From the NCBI GenBank assembly GCA_017622495.1, contig JAGAQY010000049.1:1-64000 (forward strand): DNA of 64,000 bases, read 5' to 3'. Shown piece by piece: positions 29,097-38,619 of this stretch. The stretch comes from Bacteroidaceae bacterium (GTDB taxonomy: Bacteria > Bacteroidota > Bacteroidia > Bacteroidales > Bacteroidaceae). Each line of letters opens with the position of its first letter. The stretch's first letter is position 1. A program made the position numbers and the translations under genes. The notes below the pieces were generated by a model. That model had not been told where the DNA came from. It saw only the letters and a list, made by a program, of their open reading frames with translations, and did not search any database.

Positions 29097-31583
29097 ATGA
29101 GTACAAATAGGAAACCGACACGATTACTTAAGAGAATCATGCTCGCCATAACGAGCATCGTCGGCTCACTGACGATGACAGCACAGGAGATAGCGCCGCT
29201 GAGCGGAGCGGAGTGGATAACGGGTAGCACGTATGCAGCAATGCCACGCCACAAGATGGCCGAGGGAGTGGCCCTCCCCCTCTTCCGCAAGGTGATAACA
29301 TGCGATGCACCGATAGAGCGGGCCATGCTGACGGCTACGGCACTGGGCGTGTATGACATCATCGTGAACGGACAGCACGTAGAGGGGCACGAACTGAAGC
29401 CGGGATGGACGGACTATCGCAAGGAGGTGACATGCCAGACGATGGACATCACCCCACTGCTGCGCAAGGGCGAGAACGAGATATGTGCGCAGCTGAGCTA
29501 CGGATGGTGGGCAGGAGAGATAAGCCGCGGCGTATATGGGCAGCACACTCCGCTGGCACTGAAGGCCGAAGTGGTGATTGACGGACAATGCGCCACACGC
29601 ACCGACGACACATGGCAGTGCAGCTACGGCGGACCGCTGTTGCTGGGCGAGATATACGATGGCGAGGTGTATGACGCACGCCGCACGCCCACCGAGTGGG
29701 AAGGGGTGACGGTGCTGAAGCACATGCCCATGGCGGTGATTCCCTTCGAGGGCCCCGAGGTGCGCATCCGCGACAAAGCGCTGTGGCGCCATCCGCAGAC
29801 GGTGACCATCTATAGCGAAACGGTGGAGACGGACACCGAATATGGCATGATAAAGGCGGACCGTAGCCTGAAGAACCGCCCCTTCACGCTGAAGAAGGGC
29901 GAGACGGCAGTCATCGATATGGGCCAGAACATGGTGGGATGGGTGTACTTCGAGGCCAAGGCCGAGCGAGGCACCGAGATTACCTTCCGCCACGGCGAGA
30001 TGCTCAACGACAATGGCGACCGCCGAGGACGACTCGACGATGGCCCGGGAGGCAGCGTATGGACATACAATCTGCGCGAGGCCGATGCCACGCTGCGCTA
30101 CACCTTCCGCGGCGACCGCCAAGGCGAGAGCTACCGTCCGCACCACACGTTCATGGGATTCCGCTACGTGTCGGTGACAGCCACCGAGGAGGTGAGGATA
30201 AGCAAGATTATAGGCCAGGTGGTGGGCTCTGAGATTGAGGAGTGGGGCGAGTTTGCCTGCTCCGATGCAAGCATCAACCAGCTATACAATAATATATGGT
30301 GGGGACAGCGCGGCAACTTCCTGAGCGTGCCTACCGACTGTCCGCAACGCGACGAACGCCTCGGTTGGACGGGCGACACACAGATATTTGCCCGCACGGC
30401 ACTCTACAACTCCGACGCCAAGGACTTCTACCGCAAATGGATGCGCGACCTGCGCAACTCGCAACGCGAGGATGGCGCCTACCCCGACATCGCCCCCTAC
30501 AACAACTTTTGGGGCTATGGCACGGCGGCTTGGGGCGATGCAGGCGTGATACTGCCGTGGACAGTGTATGAGATGACGGGCGACCGCACCATACTGGAAG
30601 AGAACTACGCGAGCATGACGCGCTACATGCAGTGGCTGTCGACCCAGGAGGAGACGGTAGAGGGCAAGCGCTACACACACATCGGCGCCGGCACCGCCAC
30701 GGGCGACTGGCTGGCCTACGCGCCCATCGAGAGCCGCTACGTGAGTATGGCCTACTATGCCTATGTGGCGCAACTGATGGACAGCATTTCTGCCACGCTG
30801 GGCAAGCAGCGCGAGGCCGAGAGCTACCGCGCCCTGTACACCGACATACGGCAGGAGTTTCAGCAACGCTACATGCTCCCCGACGGAGCGTTGCGCGAGC
30901 ATACACAGACGGCCTACCTGCTGGCCCTGCGCTTCGACCTCCTACCCGAGCAACACCGCGCAGCAGCACGCCAGGCCCTGCGCTGCCTGATAGAGGAGAA
31001 CGACTACTGCCTCTCCACGGGCTTCGTGGGCACAGGTATCCTATGCTCCACACTGACCGACGAGGGCATGAACGACCTCGCCTATGCCCTGCTCCTGCAA
31101 CGCAAAAACCCCTCGTGGCTATACAGCATAGACCAAGGGGCCACGACCGTGTGGGAGCGGTGGGACTCCTACAAGCGTGAAGAGGGATTCCACAAGCATG
31201 AGTGGAACATGAACTCCTTCAACCACTATGCCTACGGCGCTGTGGCCGAATGGATGTATGCCTATGTAGCTGGCATCCGGCCAGGCAAACCGGGCTTCAG
31301 CCACGTGGTGTTTGCACCGCAAGTGGACAACCGCCCCGACAATCACCCTACCCTCGCCTATCAGCCGCGCATCACCTGGGCCAAGGCCAAGACAGAGACT
31401 CCGCACGGCACGGTATCGGCATCGTGGCGACTGAAGAAGAACGGACACTACGAATACACCCTCACACTGCCCGCCGGAGTGACCTACGAACTGCAGATAC
31501 CCCACTTGACGGAGAAGGACGAGATTAGATTGAAAATTGAAAGTTCCAAGCAAGCGAAAGCAACTTCGACAAAATCAAAGTAG
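29097..31583 (+). CDS. Secreted alpha-L-rhamnosidase (GH78)
   Basis: An 828-aa glycoside hydrolase releasing terminal alpha-L-rhamnose from plant pectins or glycosides. The start at 29097 gives the signal peptide MSTNRKPTRLLKRIMLAITS... ; ATG 29082 is an alternative adding five residues. The order is: N-terminal beta-sandwich (GVYDIIVNGQHVEGHELKPGWTDY), Bac_rhamnosid domain (VIDMGQNMVGWVYFEAKAERG, ITFRHGEML), catalytic (alpha/alpha)6 barrel (PTDCPQRDERLGWTGDTQIF with the acidic residues, GTATGDWLAY, TTVWERWDSY) and C-terminal beta domain. The last codons (RLKIESSKQAKATSTKSK) come from the arm of a repeat element, so the C-terminal tail is not family sequence. No transporter or other glycosidase adjoins. 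Confidence 0.94.
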   Translation: MSTNRKPTRLLKRIMLAITSIVGSLTMTAQEIAPLSGAEWITGSTYAAMPRHKMAEGVALPLFRKVITCDAPIERAMLTATALGVYDIIVNGQHVEGHELKPGWTDYRKEVTCQTMDITPLLRKGENEICAQLSYGWWAGEISRGVYGQHTPLALKAEVVIDGQCATRTDDTWQCSYGGPLLLGEIYDGEVYDARRTPTEWEGVTVLKHMPMAVIPFEGPEVRIRDKALWRHPQTVTIYSETVETDTEYGMIKADRSLKNRPFTLKKGETAVIDMGQNMVGWVYFEAKAERGTEITFRHGEMLNDNGDRRGRLDDGPGGSVWTYNLREADATLRYTFRGDRQGESYRPHHTFMGFRYVSVTATEEVRISKIIGQVVGSEIEEWGEFACSDASINQLYNNIWWGQRGNFLSVPTDCPQRDERLGWTGDTQIFARTALYNSDAKDFYRKWMRDLRNSQREDGAYPDIAPYNNFWGYGTAAWGDAGVILPWTVYEMTGDRTILEENYASMTRYMQWLSTQEETVEGKRYTHIGAGTATGDWLAYAPIESRYVSMAYYAYVAQLMDSISATLGKQREAESYRALYTDIRQEFQQRYMLPDGALREHTQTAYLLALRFDLLPEQHRAAARQALRCLIEENDYCLSTGFVGTGILCSTLTDEGMNDLAYALLLQRKNPSWLYSIDQGATTVWERWDSYKREEGFHKHEWNMNSFNHYAYGAVAEWMYAYVAGIRPGKPGFSHVVFAPQVDNRPDNHPTLAYQPRITWAKAKTETPHGTVSASWRLKKNGHYEYTLTLPAGVTYELQIPHLTEKDEIRLKIESSKQAKATSTKSK

Positions 31584-31650
31584 AAAAATGAATGAGTAAA
31601 CGTATCCATCCGGTTGGAAATTTTCAATTTTCAATTCTCAATTTTCAATT
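31526..31650. repeat. Variable-arm inverted-repeat element, rhamnosidase end to hemW
   Basis: The left arm AGATTGAAAATTGAAAG (from 31528) lies inside the rhamnosidase gene. The middle contains AAGCAAGCGAAAGCAAC and ATCCATCCGGTTGG (CCGGTTGG at 31609-31616). The right arm (31619-31650) repeats TTTTCAATTTTCAATTC words, the inverted complement, and ends 10 bp before hemW. Confidence 0.75.
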
Positions 31651-31659
31651 GAACAAACC

Positions 31660-32796
31660 ATGCCCGGCATATACATCCACGTACCCTTTTGTGAGAGCCG
31701 CTGCGCCTATTGCGACTTCTACTCCACCACGCTGATGCGCCATCGCAGCGCCTATGTCGACATGGTGTGCCGCGAGCTGCAGCTGCGCCTGCCCGAACTG
31801 CAGGGTGCACCCATCGAAACAATCTACCTTGGCGGTGGCACTCCCTCGACATTAACGATAGAGGAGCTTTCCTCTATCCTCACTTCATTACGCAACTTTC
31901 ATCTTTCATCTTTCAACTTTCAACTTGCTGAAATAACATTGGAAGCCAACCCCGACGACCTCATCGAGGAGTATGTGCAGGGCTTGCGCACGCTGCCCTT
32001 CAATAGGGTGAGCATAGGCATACAGTCGTTTCACGACCGCACACTGCGGCTCGTGGGGCGTCGCCACACGGCACAGGAGGCCATAGAGGCTGTGCATCGC
32101 TGCCAGCGGATGGGACTCACCAACATCAGCATCGACCTCATGTATGGCTTGCCGGGCGAGACGCTCGATGACTGGGCCTATAGCCTCGACCAAGCCATTG
32201 CGCTCGGCGTACCCCACATCTCGGCCTACCACCTCACCTATGAGGAGGGCACACGGCTGTGGCGCATGAAGGAGCAGGGCATCGTCAGCCCCATCGACGA
32301 GGAACAGAGCATCCGCGCCTTCGAGCTGCTGCGCGAGAAGCTGCTGGCGGCAGGCTACGAGCACTACGAGATATCCAACTTTGCCCTGCCCGGCTACCAC
32401 TCGCGCCACAACAGCAGCTACTGGCAAGGCATCCCTTATATAGGAATAGGTCCGGGCGCCCACTCCTACAATGGCACCGACCGTCGGTGGAACCTCAGCA
32501 ACCTCGCCGACTACATCGCCACGCCCGAGGGCAAGGATGTGCCGCACGAGGTGGAGCACCTGACCACCGAGGAGCGCTACGACGAGCGCATCATCACCGA
32601 GCTGCGCACGGCACGCGGCATCGACCTCACGAGTCTGCTTGCCGACTTCGGCGAACGCTACCACACCCACTGCCTACGCTGCGCCACTCCTTATATACAT
32701 AGAGGCCAACTCGTGCACACCGCCGACAACCACCTGCGCCTTACCCCCGAGAGCATCTTCATCAGCGATGCCGTAATGCGCGACTTGCTTTATTAG
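31660..32796 (+). CDS. hemW: HemW family radical SAM protein
   Basis: A 378-aa radical SAM protein with the cluster motif C11-x3-C15-x2-C18 (PFCESRCAYCDFYS). YLGGGTPSTL, ITLEANPDDL, NRVSIGIQSFHD, SIDLMYGLPGET and the C-terminal HemN_C-like part (GIDLTSLLADFGE) are typical. HemW is a heme chaperone-like protein related to coproporphyrinogen III dehydrogenase but lacking that activity in tested members. Residues about 79-90 (RNFHLSSFNFQL) are encoded by a CTTTCAT/CTTTCAA direct-repeat tract replacing a variable loop. Identification is firm; HemN itself is less likely because the N-terminal trip-wire region is missing. Confidence 0.9.
   Translation: MPGIYIHVPFCESRCAYCDFYSTTLMRHRSAYVDMVCRELQLRLPELQGAPIETIYLGGGTPSTLTIEELSSILTSLRNFHLSSFNFQLAEITLEANPDDLIEEYVQGLRTLPFNRVSIGIQSFHDRTLRLVGRRHTAQEAIEAVHRCQRMGLTNISIDLMYGLPGETLDDWAYSLDQAIALGVPHISAYHLTYEEGTRLWRMKEQGIVSPIDEEQSIRAFELLREKLLAAGYEHYEISNFALPGYHSRHNSSYWQGIPYIGIGPGAHSYNGTDRRWNLSNLADYIATPEGKDVPHEVEHLTTEERYDERIITELRTARGIDLTSLLADFGERYHTHCLRCATPYIHRGQLVHTADNHLRLTPESIFISDAVMRDLLY
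31893..31926. repeat. In-frame repeat tract inside hemW
   Basis: Four imperfect copies of AACTTTCATCTTTC-type words, resembling one arm of the variable-arm elements but without a partner arm. The reading frame is kept and conserved HemW sequence (ITLEANPDDL) resumes directly after it. Confidence 0.65.
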
Positions 32797-32837
32797 TATA
32801 GGGACATCAGGGTATGTGAGACAGATATGAGATACCC

Positions 32838-34052
32838 TCATCGTCTCAGTTTCCCTATCATCAGGTAGTTATTGTCCTTCGCCACATTGATGCTCTCGGC
32901 CAGTGAGGCTACCTTCTGGTGCATGGCAGGAGTGAGTCCGCCCCGACGAAGAGCCCTTTCCAGTTCCTCTTTCAGCATGTGGGGCGAGAGGTTGCGCACA
33001 TAGTAGCCGTTGCGCGAGTGATTGAGCCAATATACTTCGGTGTTGCCGAGGAAATCATTGTACACGCGGTAAGGGCCACCACGGAGAGTGCGCTTGTCTA
33101 CGATGAAGTTGGTGTGGGCACGGCTCTCGGTCAGCCTCAGTCCTGTTTGCTCCATTCGCCCGATGATGGTGCCTATGAAGCAGGTGGGAAGTTCGTCGTG
33201 GTAGTGAGGCAATAGTTCTCCTTCGGGGAAGTCGAGGGTGAGGACCGGCACCAATCGATTCTTCTGTGTGTGGTAATGGTAGAGTGTGTCTTCGCCTTCA
33301 GGATTGAAGTTCAGGATGGAGAGTTCAAAAGCCTGCGTATTGTGCAGATGCTGGAGCGATGGACTATAATCACGAGGAAGCTGGTAGGGGTTGTATGGGA
33401 GGTTACGCAAGATATGCCCCTCGAAATCCTGCACCCATACCATACGAGGATTCACTCCCCAGGGTAAGGTGGCCACAGTGACCTCGCCCCGCTCTGCATC
33501 GACATGAAAGACCGACTTAGGCAACTTCCACGGCTTTTCCTCGGGACTGTTCAGCGGTATGGAGGGTTGCAAGCGGCCTTGCAGGTCATATACTATCAGC
33601 TCGGTAGCATCCCAGGGAATCAGATAGATGCGGCCCAGCTTCTCGTCGAGCTGAAAGTCGCACACCCGACCGTAATTACCGTGTCCACCACCCGATATGC
33701 CGATGGTGCGGATGAACTGTCCCTTGCGGTCGAACAGCTTGAATGGCATGTTGCGACTGCTGTGGACGAGGATATAGTTATCGGACAGACGCACACTGCT
33801 GGAGCGCACATACGCCTCATCCCTACTCTCCAGGGGGACAATCTCCAGCTCCTCAACGAAGTGGCTGAGGGGTAGCACGATGCTGTCCGCCATTCGTTCG
33901 GGACGACATACGATGAGCGTGTCGCCGCCCACTGCCACCCGCTCCGCAACTATAGGCAGTTGCTCCCATGAGGTAGCCGTCACAGACCTCCTGCGCTCCC
34001 CACACGATGTCATGGCCAGCACGACAGCTATATATAATAAGGTTCGTCTCAT
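32838..34052 (-). CDS. 6-bladed beta-propeller lipoprotein
   Basis: A 404-aa lipoprotein. The start at 34052 gives MRRTLLYIAVVLAMTSCGERR with a lipobox ending at C17; the longer frame upstream overlaps the preceding gene and was not used. The body is a propeller of the Bacteroidetes 6-bladed type (LFDRKGQFIRTIGISGGGHGNYGRV, IYLIPWDATELIVYDLQGRL). It ends with the family motif DNNYLMIGKLRR. It begins 8 bp after the stop codon of the TPR/HTH regulator gene, so the two form one minus-strand unit. It is divergent from three similar lipoproteins with an RND pump. The ligand is unknown. Confidence 0.85.
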   Translation of the reverse strand: MRRTLLYIAVVLAMTSCGERRRSVTATSWEQLPIVAERVAVGGDTLIVCRPERMADSIVLPLSHFVEELEIVPLESRDEAYVRSSSVRLSDNYILVHSSRNMPFKLFDRKGQFIRTIGISGGGHGNYGRVCDFQLDEKLGRIYLIPWDATELIVYDLQGRLQPSIPLNSPEEKPWKLPKSVFHVDAERGEVTVATLPWGVNPRMVWVQDFEGHILRNLPYNPYQLPRDYSPSLQHLHNTQAFELSILNFNPEGEDTLYHYHTQKNRLVPVLTLDFPEGELLPHYHDELPTCFIGTIIGRMEQTGLRLTESRAHTNFIVDKRTLRGGPYRVYNDFLGNTEVYWLNHSRNGYYVRNLSPHMLKEELERALRRGGLTPAMHQKVASLAESINVAKDNNYLMIGKLRR

Positions 34053-34060
34053 GGTGGGTA

Positions 34061-35650
34061 TCAGAATCGTTGCAAGAAATCGTCCAGCGTGAGTCCCAGC
34101 AGCAACTCGTTGCCAATCTTCTCCTTGATACGCTGTTTGCGGCGGCTCACCGAAGCCTTGTTGATGCAATAGATGTTGGCCAAGTCCTGCATACTGACAT
34201 TGAGTTTGAGCAGGCAGCACAGGTTGATGTCGGCCACCGTAAGGGTAGGTGCCATCTTGCGCAACCGTGAGGTAAACTGTTCGTACTCAGCATCGAGCAG
34301 TGTACGAATCTCACTCCACTCCTTGTCGCTGATGGCAATGGCCCTGTTGCTCTCGGGCAGTTCATCGTTCTTTGAGGGTAGTTTCTGGAATATCTCCATC
34401 TTTCGTATCAGCACCTCGCGCAGTTGGTTGGCCTTTTCGTGCAGGCGGCCCAGCTCCTCGGCTTGGCGCAGCAGTCGGTTTTCCTGCTCCACCTGCATCT
34501 GCCGTGCCTCCAGTTCCCGTCGTTTCCTTGCTTGTAGCAGCATGACGATGCTCGCGGCGAGCCCCACAAGCAGCAGCCCCAGCGAGAGGATGACGATGAC
34601 CTGCCGCTGACGGCTTATCTTCAGTGCGTCAATCTCGACTTGCAGTTTCAGTTCGCTGAAGGCATTGCGCTTCGCTTGCGAACGGTAGGCTCCGAACACC
34701 TGATCGATATAGCCCGTAGCGTCCTGATGGTAATGATAGGCTCGCTCCATATCGTCTGCTGCCAAGTAGTATTGCGAGAGGTGATAGAGTGCTTCGGATG
34801 CGAGAAAGAGGTTCTCCGACTCAGCCACCAACCTATAATAATAGCGTGCCGAGTCGTCCCTGTGCATCAGCTCATGCACTTGAGCCTTGTAGAGATTGTG
34901 CGATGCCACGTCCGCCCGCTTCATATATCGCCGCGACTCCTGCAGCAGGCTCATCAGGTCGTCGTATCGGTGCTGCTCGGCATAGAGGCGGCGGTAACGC
35001 TCGGTGAGGTGATACAGATACTCCTCATCACCCACATCCGTGGCTATAGCCTTGGCAGAGTCGAGGTAAGCCTCAGCCTTGTCATAGTCGTGTGCTCCCA
35101 ACAGCACATCGGCCTTCCACGCATATTGATACTTCGCCTGCAGCCTATTCCGCTCCAATCCGATGCGACGGTCTATATAGTATAGTGCCGAGTCGGTCAT
35201 GCCCTGCTGTTCACAGATGCGTGCTCTCATCGCACAGGTCCAGCGGAGTCCGTTGCTGTCGCCACGCAGCGTGTAGTCACGCTCCATCAACTGCAAGAGC
35301 GAGTCGGCCCGGGCATAGCTGTGTCCATAGCGATAATTCTGTACGAGGGCGTTGCGCATGACCTCCAGGTTGGCCGTGTCGCCTCGCTCCTCGTAGTAGG
35401 CTGCCGTCGCATGCATCTGCTGCAAGGCTTCGGGCCCGTCGGCCAGCGTGCAGGAAAATGTCAGTCTATAGAAGGTATGCCTGTCCTCTACAGACAAGCG
35501 ATTCTCGTCGATTCGGTACAGATAGGTCAGTACACTATCCGCCTGCCCAGCCCGGCTGTGCCTCTCGGCCTGTTGCAGCCACTCGGCATTCCGGTTCGGA
35601 GCAGTGCAGGCAACCACAAACAGGAGGAGCAGAAGAGGTGTATATCTCAT
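34061..35650 (-). CDS. Membrane-anchored TPR protein with C-terminal HTH domain
   Basis: A 529-aa protein. The start at 35650 gives MRYTPLLLLLFVVACTAP, a lipoprotein-type signal; 35662 is an alternative. Residues about 20-320 are TPR-like helix pairs in the periplasm. A membrane helix (VIVILSLGLLLVGLAASIVMLL) lies near 350, then a coiled coil (about 375-430) and a cytoplasmic C-terminal HTH (ADINLCCLLKLNVSMQDLAN, ASVSRRKQRIKEKIG), LuxR-like. This layout suggests a one-protein sensor that senses outside and binds DNA inside. It is upstream of a beta-propeller lipoprotein in the same unit and likely controls that and the divergent propeller-RND operon (inference). Confidence 0.82.
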   Translation of the reverse strand: MRYTPLLLLLFVVACTAPNRNAEWLQQAERHSRAGQADSVLTYLYRIDENRLSVEDRHTFYRLTFSCTLADGPEALQQMHATAAYYEERGDTANLEVMRNALVQNYRYGHSYARADSLLQLMERDYTLRGDSNGLRWTCAMRARICEQQGMTDSALYYIDRRIGLERNRLQAKYQYAWKADVLLGAHDYDKAEAYLDSAKAIATDVGDEEYLYHLTERYRRLYAEQHRYDDLMSLLQESRRYMKRADVASHNLYKAQVHELMHRDDSARYYYRLVAESENLFLASEALYHLSQYYLAADDMERAYHYHQDATGYIDQVFGAYRSQAKRNAFSELKLQVEIDALKISRQRQVIVILSLGLLLVGLAASIVMLLQARKRRELEARQMQVEQENRLLRQAEELGRLHEKANQLREVLIRKMEIFQKLPSKNDELPESNRAIAISDKEWSEIRTLLDAEYEQFTSRLRKMAPTLTVADINLCCLLKLNVSMQDLANIYCINKASVSRRKQRIKEKIGNELLLGLTLDDFLQRF

Positions 35651-36131
35651 TGTTCTATTCATGCACACAAATTTACGCAAACTTCCTCAATGCAGCAACG
35701 GTTTTGCAAAATGTACATCGCAACAATTTGCATCACGCTGAGCGACAGCGATTTTCCGAAATCACTTGTACATCATCCACAATCCATCACCATTATCCAT
35801 CAACCAAGAGCCATAGCCCCCAAGGTGAAAAAGGGTAATCGCGCGTGCGAATCATATAATAAAAGGCTGTATCCACCGAGGACATGGTCTTTTGCTTGTA
35901 ATATGCCATACTACAGCTGTTCTCTGCAAAAACGTATAGAATAAAACTGCAACTTATCTCTGCATTTTTTGCAAATGTACATCATCACAAAATCACATAT
36001 ACCTAACAGATAGTGGTTTATGATTAAATTATGTACATCGACGTTTCTTGGACACACCTACAAGTCAGCGTAACTTTGCAGCGTGAATCGACAACGACGT
36101 ATCGCTTATAAACTTAAAGCAAGACACAGCA
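35651..36131. other. AT-rich divergent intergenic region
   Basis: This 481-bp gap lies between the TPR/HTH regulator and the propeller-RND run. Apart from the promoter at 36047-36078, I see no gene, hairpin or repeat that I can support. It is the likely location of operators for the regulator. Confidence 0.5.
36047..36078 (+). promoter_or_regulatory. Promoter of the propeller-RND operon
   Basis: CTTG (36047-36050), a 20-nt spacer, then TAACTTTG (36071-36078). It lies 53 nt before the first lipoprotein gene. Confidence 0.65.
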
Positions 36132-37268
36132 ATGAGACAAACAACCTTGACCCTTGCCCTCGTGGCAACCTGCCTGCTTGCCGGATGCAAGCAGAAAAAC
36201 GGTAATCAGAGTGACGGTACCGCAAGCATCGACAACAGCGGTCTGGTCACGTGTGACTTTGACCAAGTGAAGGACACCATCACCATTCCGTTGAGCGAGT
36301 GGGTGGACGACTTCCAGATCGTGCGTTTCGAGAACCGCGATACGGCACTCTTCAAGATGCAGGGGCCGCTCATCACCGAGCATTATATAGGTATACGCCA
36401 GCGCAGCAAGGGTTCCTACAAGCTGTTCGACCGTCAAGGCCGTTTCCTTTGCGACGTGGGTAGTGTGGGCGGTGGCCCCGGTGAATACGGCTCTCTCAAC
36501 AGTGCAGCCATCGACGAGAAGAACGGGTGGGTCTACCTGGCTCCCTTTGCTTGGAGCGACCATCTGCTGAAGTACGACCTGCAGGGCAAGTATATCGGCG
36601 AGGTAGAGCTGGGCGAGAACCTTAACAAGCCCAAGATACAGATGCTGCCCGATGGCAACCTCGCCCTCGCACATATGTATTTCCACGACAACAAGAGCAC
36701 CATGATGACCGCTACCATCACTCCCGAGGGCAAGGTCATCAAGTGCCCCGATGTGCCCAAGCACCTGCAGGTGGCGTTCAGGGACAAGAAGTTCCCCGGC
36801 TTCAGCCACGAGGTGTGGCACTACGGCAACACCGATGAGCTGAAGTTTGCCTATACCTACTCCGACACGCTCTATGCCTACGACCACAAGACCAACCGCC
36901 TGCGTGCCGACTTTGCAATGAAGAACTTCCGCAAGCGCGACGACATCTACTGCATCTACTTCCCCATGCCCAGCCGCTACATCACTTGGGTGCGCAGCAA
37001 GGGCAGCATCGTGACCGATCTGAAGACGCGGCAGTCACACTTCTTCGAGCTGAAGAACGACTTCGTGGGCGGCCTCCCCATCTACAACCAAAGCTCCAAC
37101 GGTTACATCTATGCCATGTACGAACCCATGCAGCTGATGGAGAAGATTGAGGAGCGACTGGAGCAGAGCGACTGCACCGAGGCCGACAGGAAGGTGCTGA
37201 AGGAGCTGTACAACTCGCTGGACGAGGACGACAACAACATCATGTTTATCGGGCGACTGAAGAGATAA
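36132..37268 (+). CDS. 6-bladed beta-propeller lipoprotein (first of three in tandem)
   Basis: A 378-aa lipoprotein with signal MRQTTLTLALVATCLLAGCKQ and the lipid-modified cysteine at residue 19. It shows propeller motifs YKLFDRQGRFLCDVGSVGGG and PGEYGSLNSA, and the C-terminal signature SLDEDDNNIMFIGRLKR. It heads a plus-strand run of seven genes ending in an RND efflux system. Its strong similarity in plan to the next two genes suggests tandem duplication followed by divergence. Function within the family is not established; a role as a surface or periplasmic binding protein for the exported compound is only inference. Confidence 0.85.
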   Translation: MRQTTLTLALVATCLLAGCKQKNGNQSDGTASIDNSGLVTCDFDQVKDTITIPLSEWVDDFQIVRFENRDTALFKMQGPLITEHYIGIRQRSKGSYKLFDRQGRFLCDVGSVGGGPGEYGSLNSAAIDEKNGWVYLAPFAWSDHLLKYDLQGKYIGEVELGENLNKPKIQMLPDGNLALAHMYFHDNKSTMMTATITPEGKVIKCPDVPKHLQVAFRDKKFPGFSHEVWHYGNTDELKFAYTYSDTLYAYDHKTNRLRADFAMKNFRKRDDIYCIYFPMPSRYITWVRSKGSIVTDLKTRQSHFFELKNDFVGGLPIYNQSSNGYIYAMYEPMQLMEKIEERLEQSDCTEADRKVLKELYNSLDEDDNNIMFIGRLKR

Positions 37269-37271
37269 TTA

Positions 37272-37316
37272 TATTCCAAACCACAGATTACACCGAATTA
37301 CACAGACTACTAATAT
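37272..37316. repeat. Short repeat words between lipoprotein genes
   Basis: ACCACAGATTACACCGAATT followed by ACACAGACTAC: the ACAGATTACAC words also appear at 56079-56166 and 63881-63955. Only one arm is present here. Confidence 0.5.
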
Positions 37317-37332
37317 TAAAAATCAGACAACA

Positions 37333-38601
37333 ATGAAAAAGTTCCACACTTTATGGCTCTGTGCATTCCTCTTTGCTTGTGGAGGCAGTGCCAAGCAACA
37401 GCCATCCCCAAAGATGATAAAGGAGACGATGATACCTCAAACAGCTACCGAAATGGTTGAAGAAGTACCTTCTCCTCAGGCAGTTCCTGAGAAAGAAGAA
37501 ACCTGGTATGACGGAGAGATTCCCATCGTCTTCGATGCCTTCAAGGAGTATCCCATCACCAATATCAAGTTAAGTGAGCTGGCCGATGCTGAATATATCG
37601 CTTTAGAAACGAATGACTCTATAATAGTCCGCTTGATAGGAACCTGCAAGGGAAATGAATTCCTGTTTACCGACAGTCACATCTACTTTGAGGACAGAGG
37701 AACAGAAATCTACATTTTTACCCGAAAGGGCAAGTTCGTTCGAAAAATCAACCGACGAGGGGGAGGCCCGGAAGAGTATGCGTTCATAAGCAGCTTTGCC
37801 GCCGACCCCAAGCATAACGAGCTCTTTGTGCAAGACTGCTATAAAGCAACCGACATCAAGGGTAAGAGTGGGAGGACATACGTGTATGATATGCAAGGGA
37901 AATACAAAAGACACTTCAACAACCGTGCTTCGGAGATTGTCGTCTTGAACGACTCTTTGCTTTTGAATCATTTCCAATACAATCCCGGTGGACCGCGCTA
38001 CTCAGTGGTTCGCAAGAGCAACGGTAGCGAAGTGAAAAAACTGCATATCCGATTCCCGACCAAGCTGCCGCACGACAGTCACGGGAGACTGCAATATGGC
38101 AAACTCATCACCAGCCCGCGTGGAGTATTCATGTCCCACTTGGGCAACGATACTGTATTCGAAATCATGCGGGATGACCTGAGCGTGCGACCGCGTATCA
38201 TCGACAAGAGTGACTATCCCACAACATTTGCCCAAGCGCATCCCACCCTTGAAACGTCCCGCTACTTGATATTCTATATCCTTCGTTGCCACAACTACAA
38301 GCCGCATGTAGACCAGCATTTCTATATCTACGACAAGAAGGAGCGTCAAATCTATCAGATGAAGGACTATGAAGGCAATGACTATTGGGTACTTATGGAC
38401 GACTACCCACATGTCACCAATTGGAATAAGATACAGAACCCCGACATGGCTGTCCGTGTACGATATATATACGCAATACTGCAAGGCGAAGGCAAGCATG
38501 GCGACAAAGCAATCAACGACCTTGCCAATTCTTTGGATGAAGATGACAACCCCATTCTTCAAGTGATGATTTTTCACGATGTGGAGAGCGTAAAGAGATA
38601 A
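37333..38601 (+). CDS. 6-bladed beta-propeller lipoprotein (second)
   Basis: A 422-aa lipoprotein with signal MKKFHTLWLCAFLFACGGSA and the lipobox cysteine at residue 16. A longer linker (about residues 17-60, rich in P, E and T) separates the anchor from the propeller. Blade motifs include IYIFTRKGKFVRKINRRGGG and PEEYAFISSFA. The C-terminus SLDEDDNPILQVMIFHDVES diverges from the usual IMxGKLKR ending. It is more AT-rich than its neighbours. It lies 64 bp after the first and 18 bp before the third lipoprotein gene. Confidence 0.84.
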   Translation: MKKFHTLWLCAFLFACGGSAKQQPSPKMIKETMIPQTATEMVEEVPSPQAVPEKEETWYDGEIPIVFDAFKEYPITNIKLSELADAEYIALETNDSIIVRLIGTCKGNEFLFTDSHIYFEDRGTEIYIFTRKGKFVRKINRRGGGPEEYAFISSFAADPKHNELFVQDCYKATDIKGKSGRTYVYDMQGKYKRHFNNRASEIVVLNDSLLLNHFQYNPGGPRYSVVRKSNGSEVKKLHIRFPTKLPHDSHGRLQYGKLITSPRGVFMSHLGNDTVFEIMRDDLSVRPRIIDKSDYPTTFAQAHPTLETSRYLIFYILRCHNYKPHVDQHFYIYDKKERQIYQMKDYEGNDYWVLMDDYPHVTNWNKIQNPDMAVRVRYIYAILQGEGKHGDKAINDLANSLDEDDNPILQVMIFHDVESVKR

Positions 38602-38619
38602 ACCCTATACATAACCGAA

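Noticed and set aside
30331-31053. Long open frames opposite the rhamnosidase and EF-G2 genes
   Set aside because: High-GC third positions create antisense openings; no start context, signal or domain supports them.
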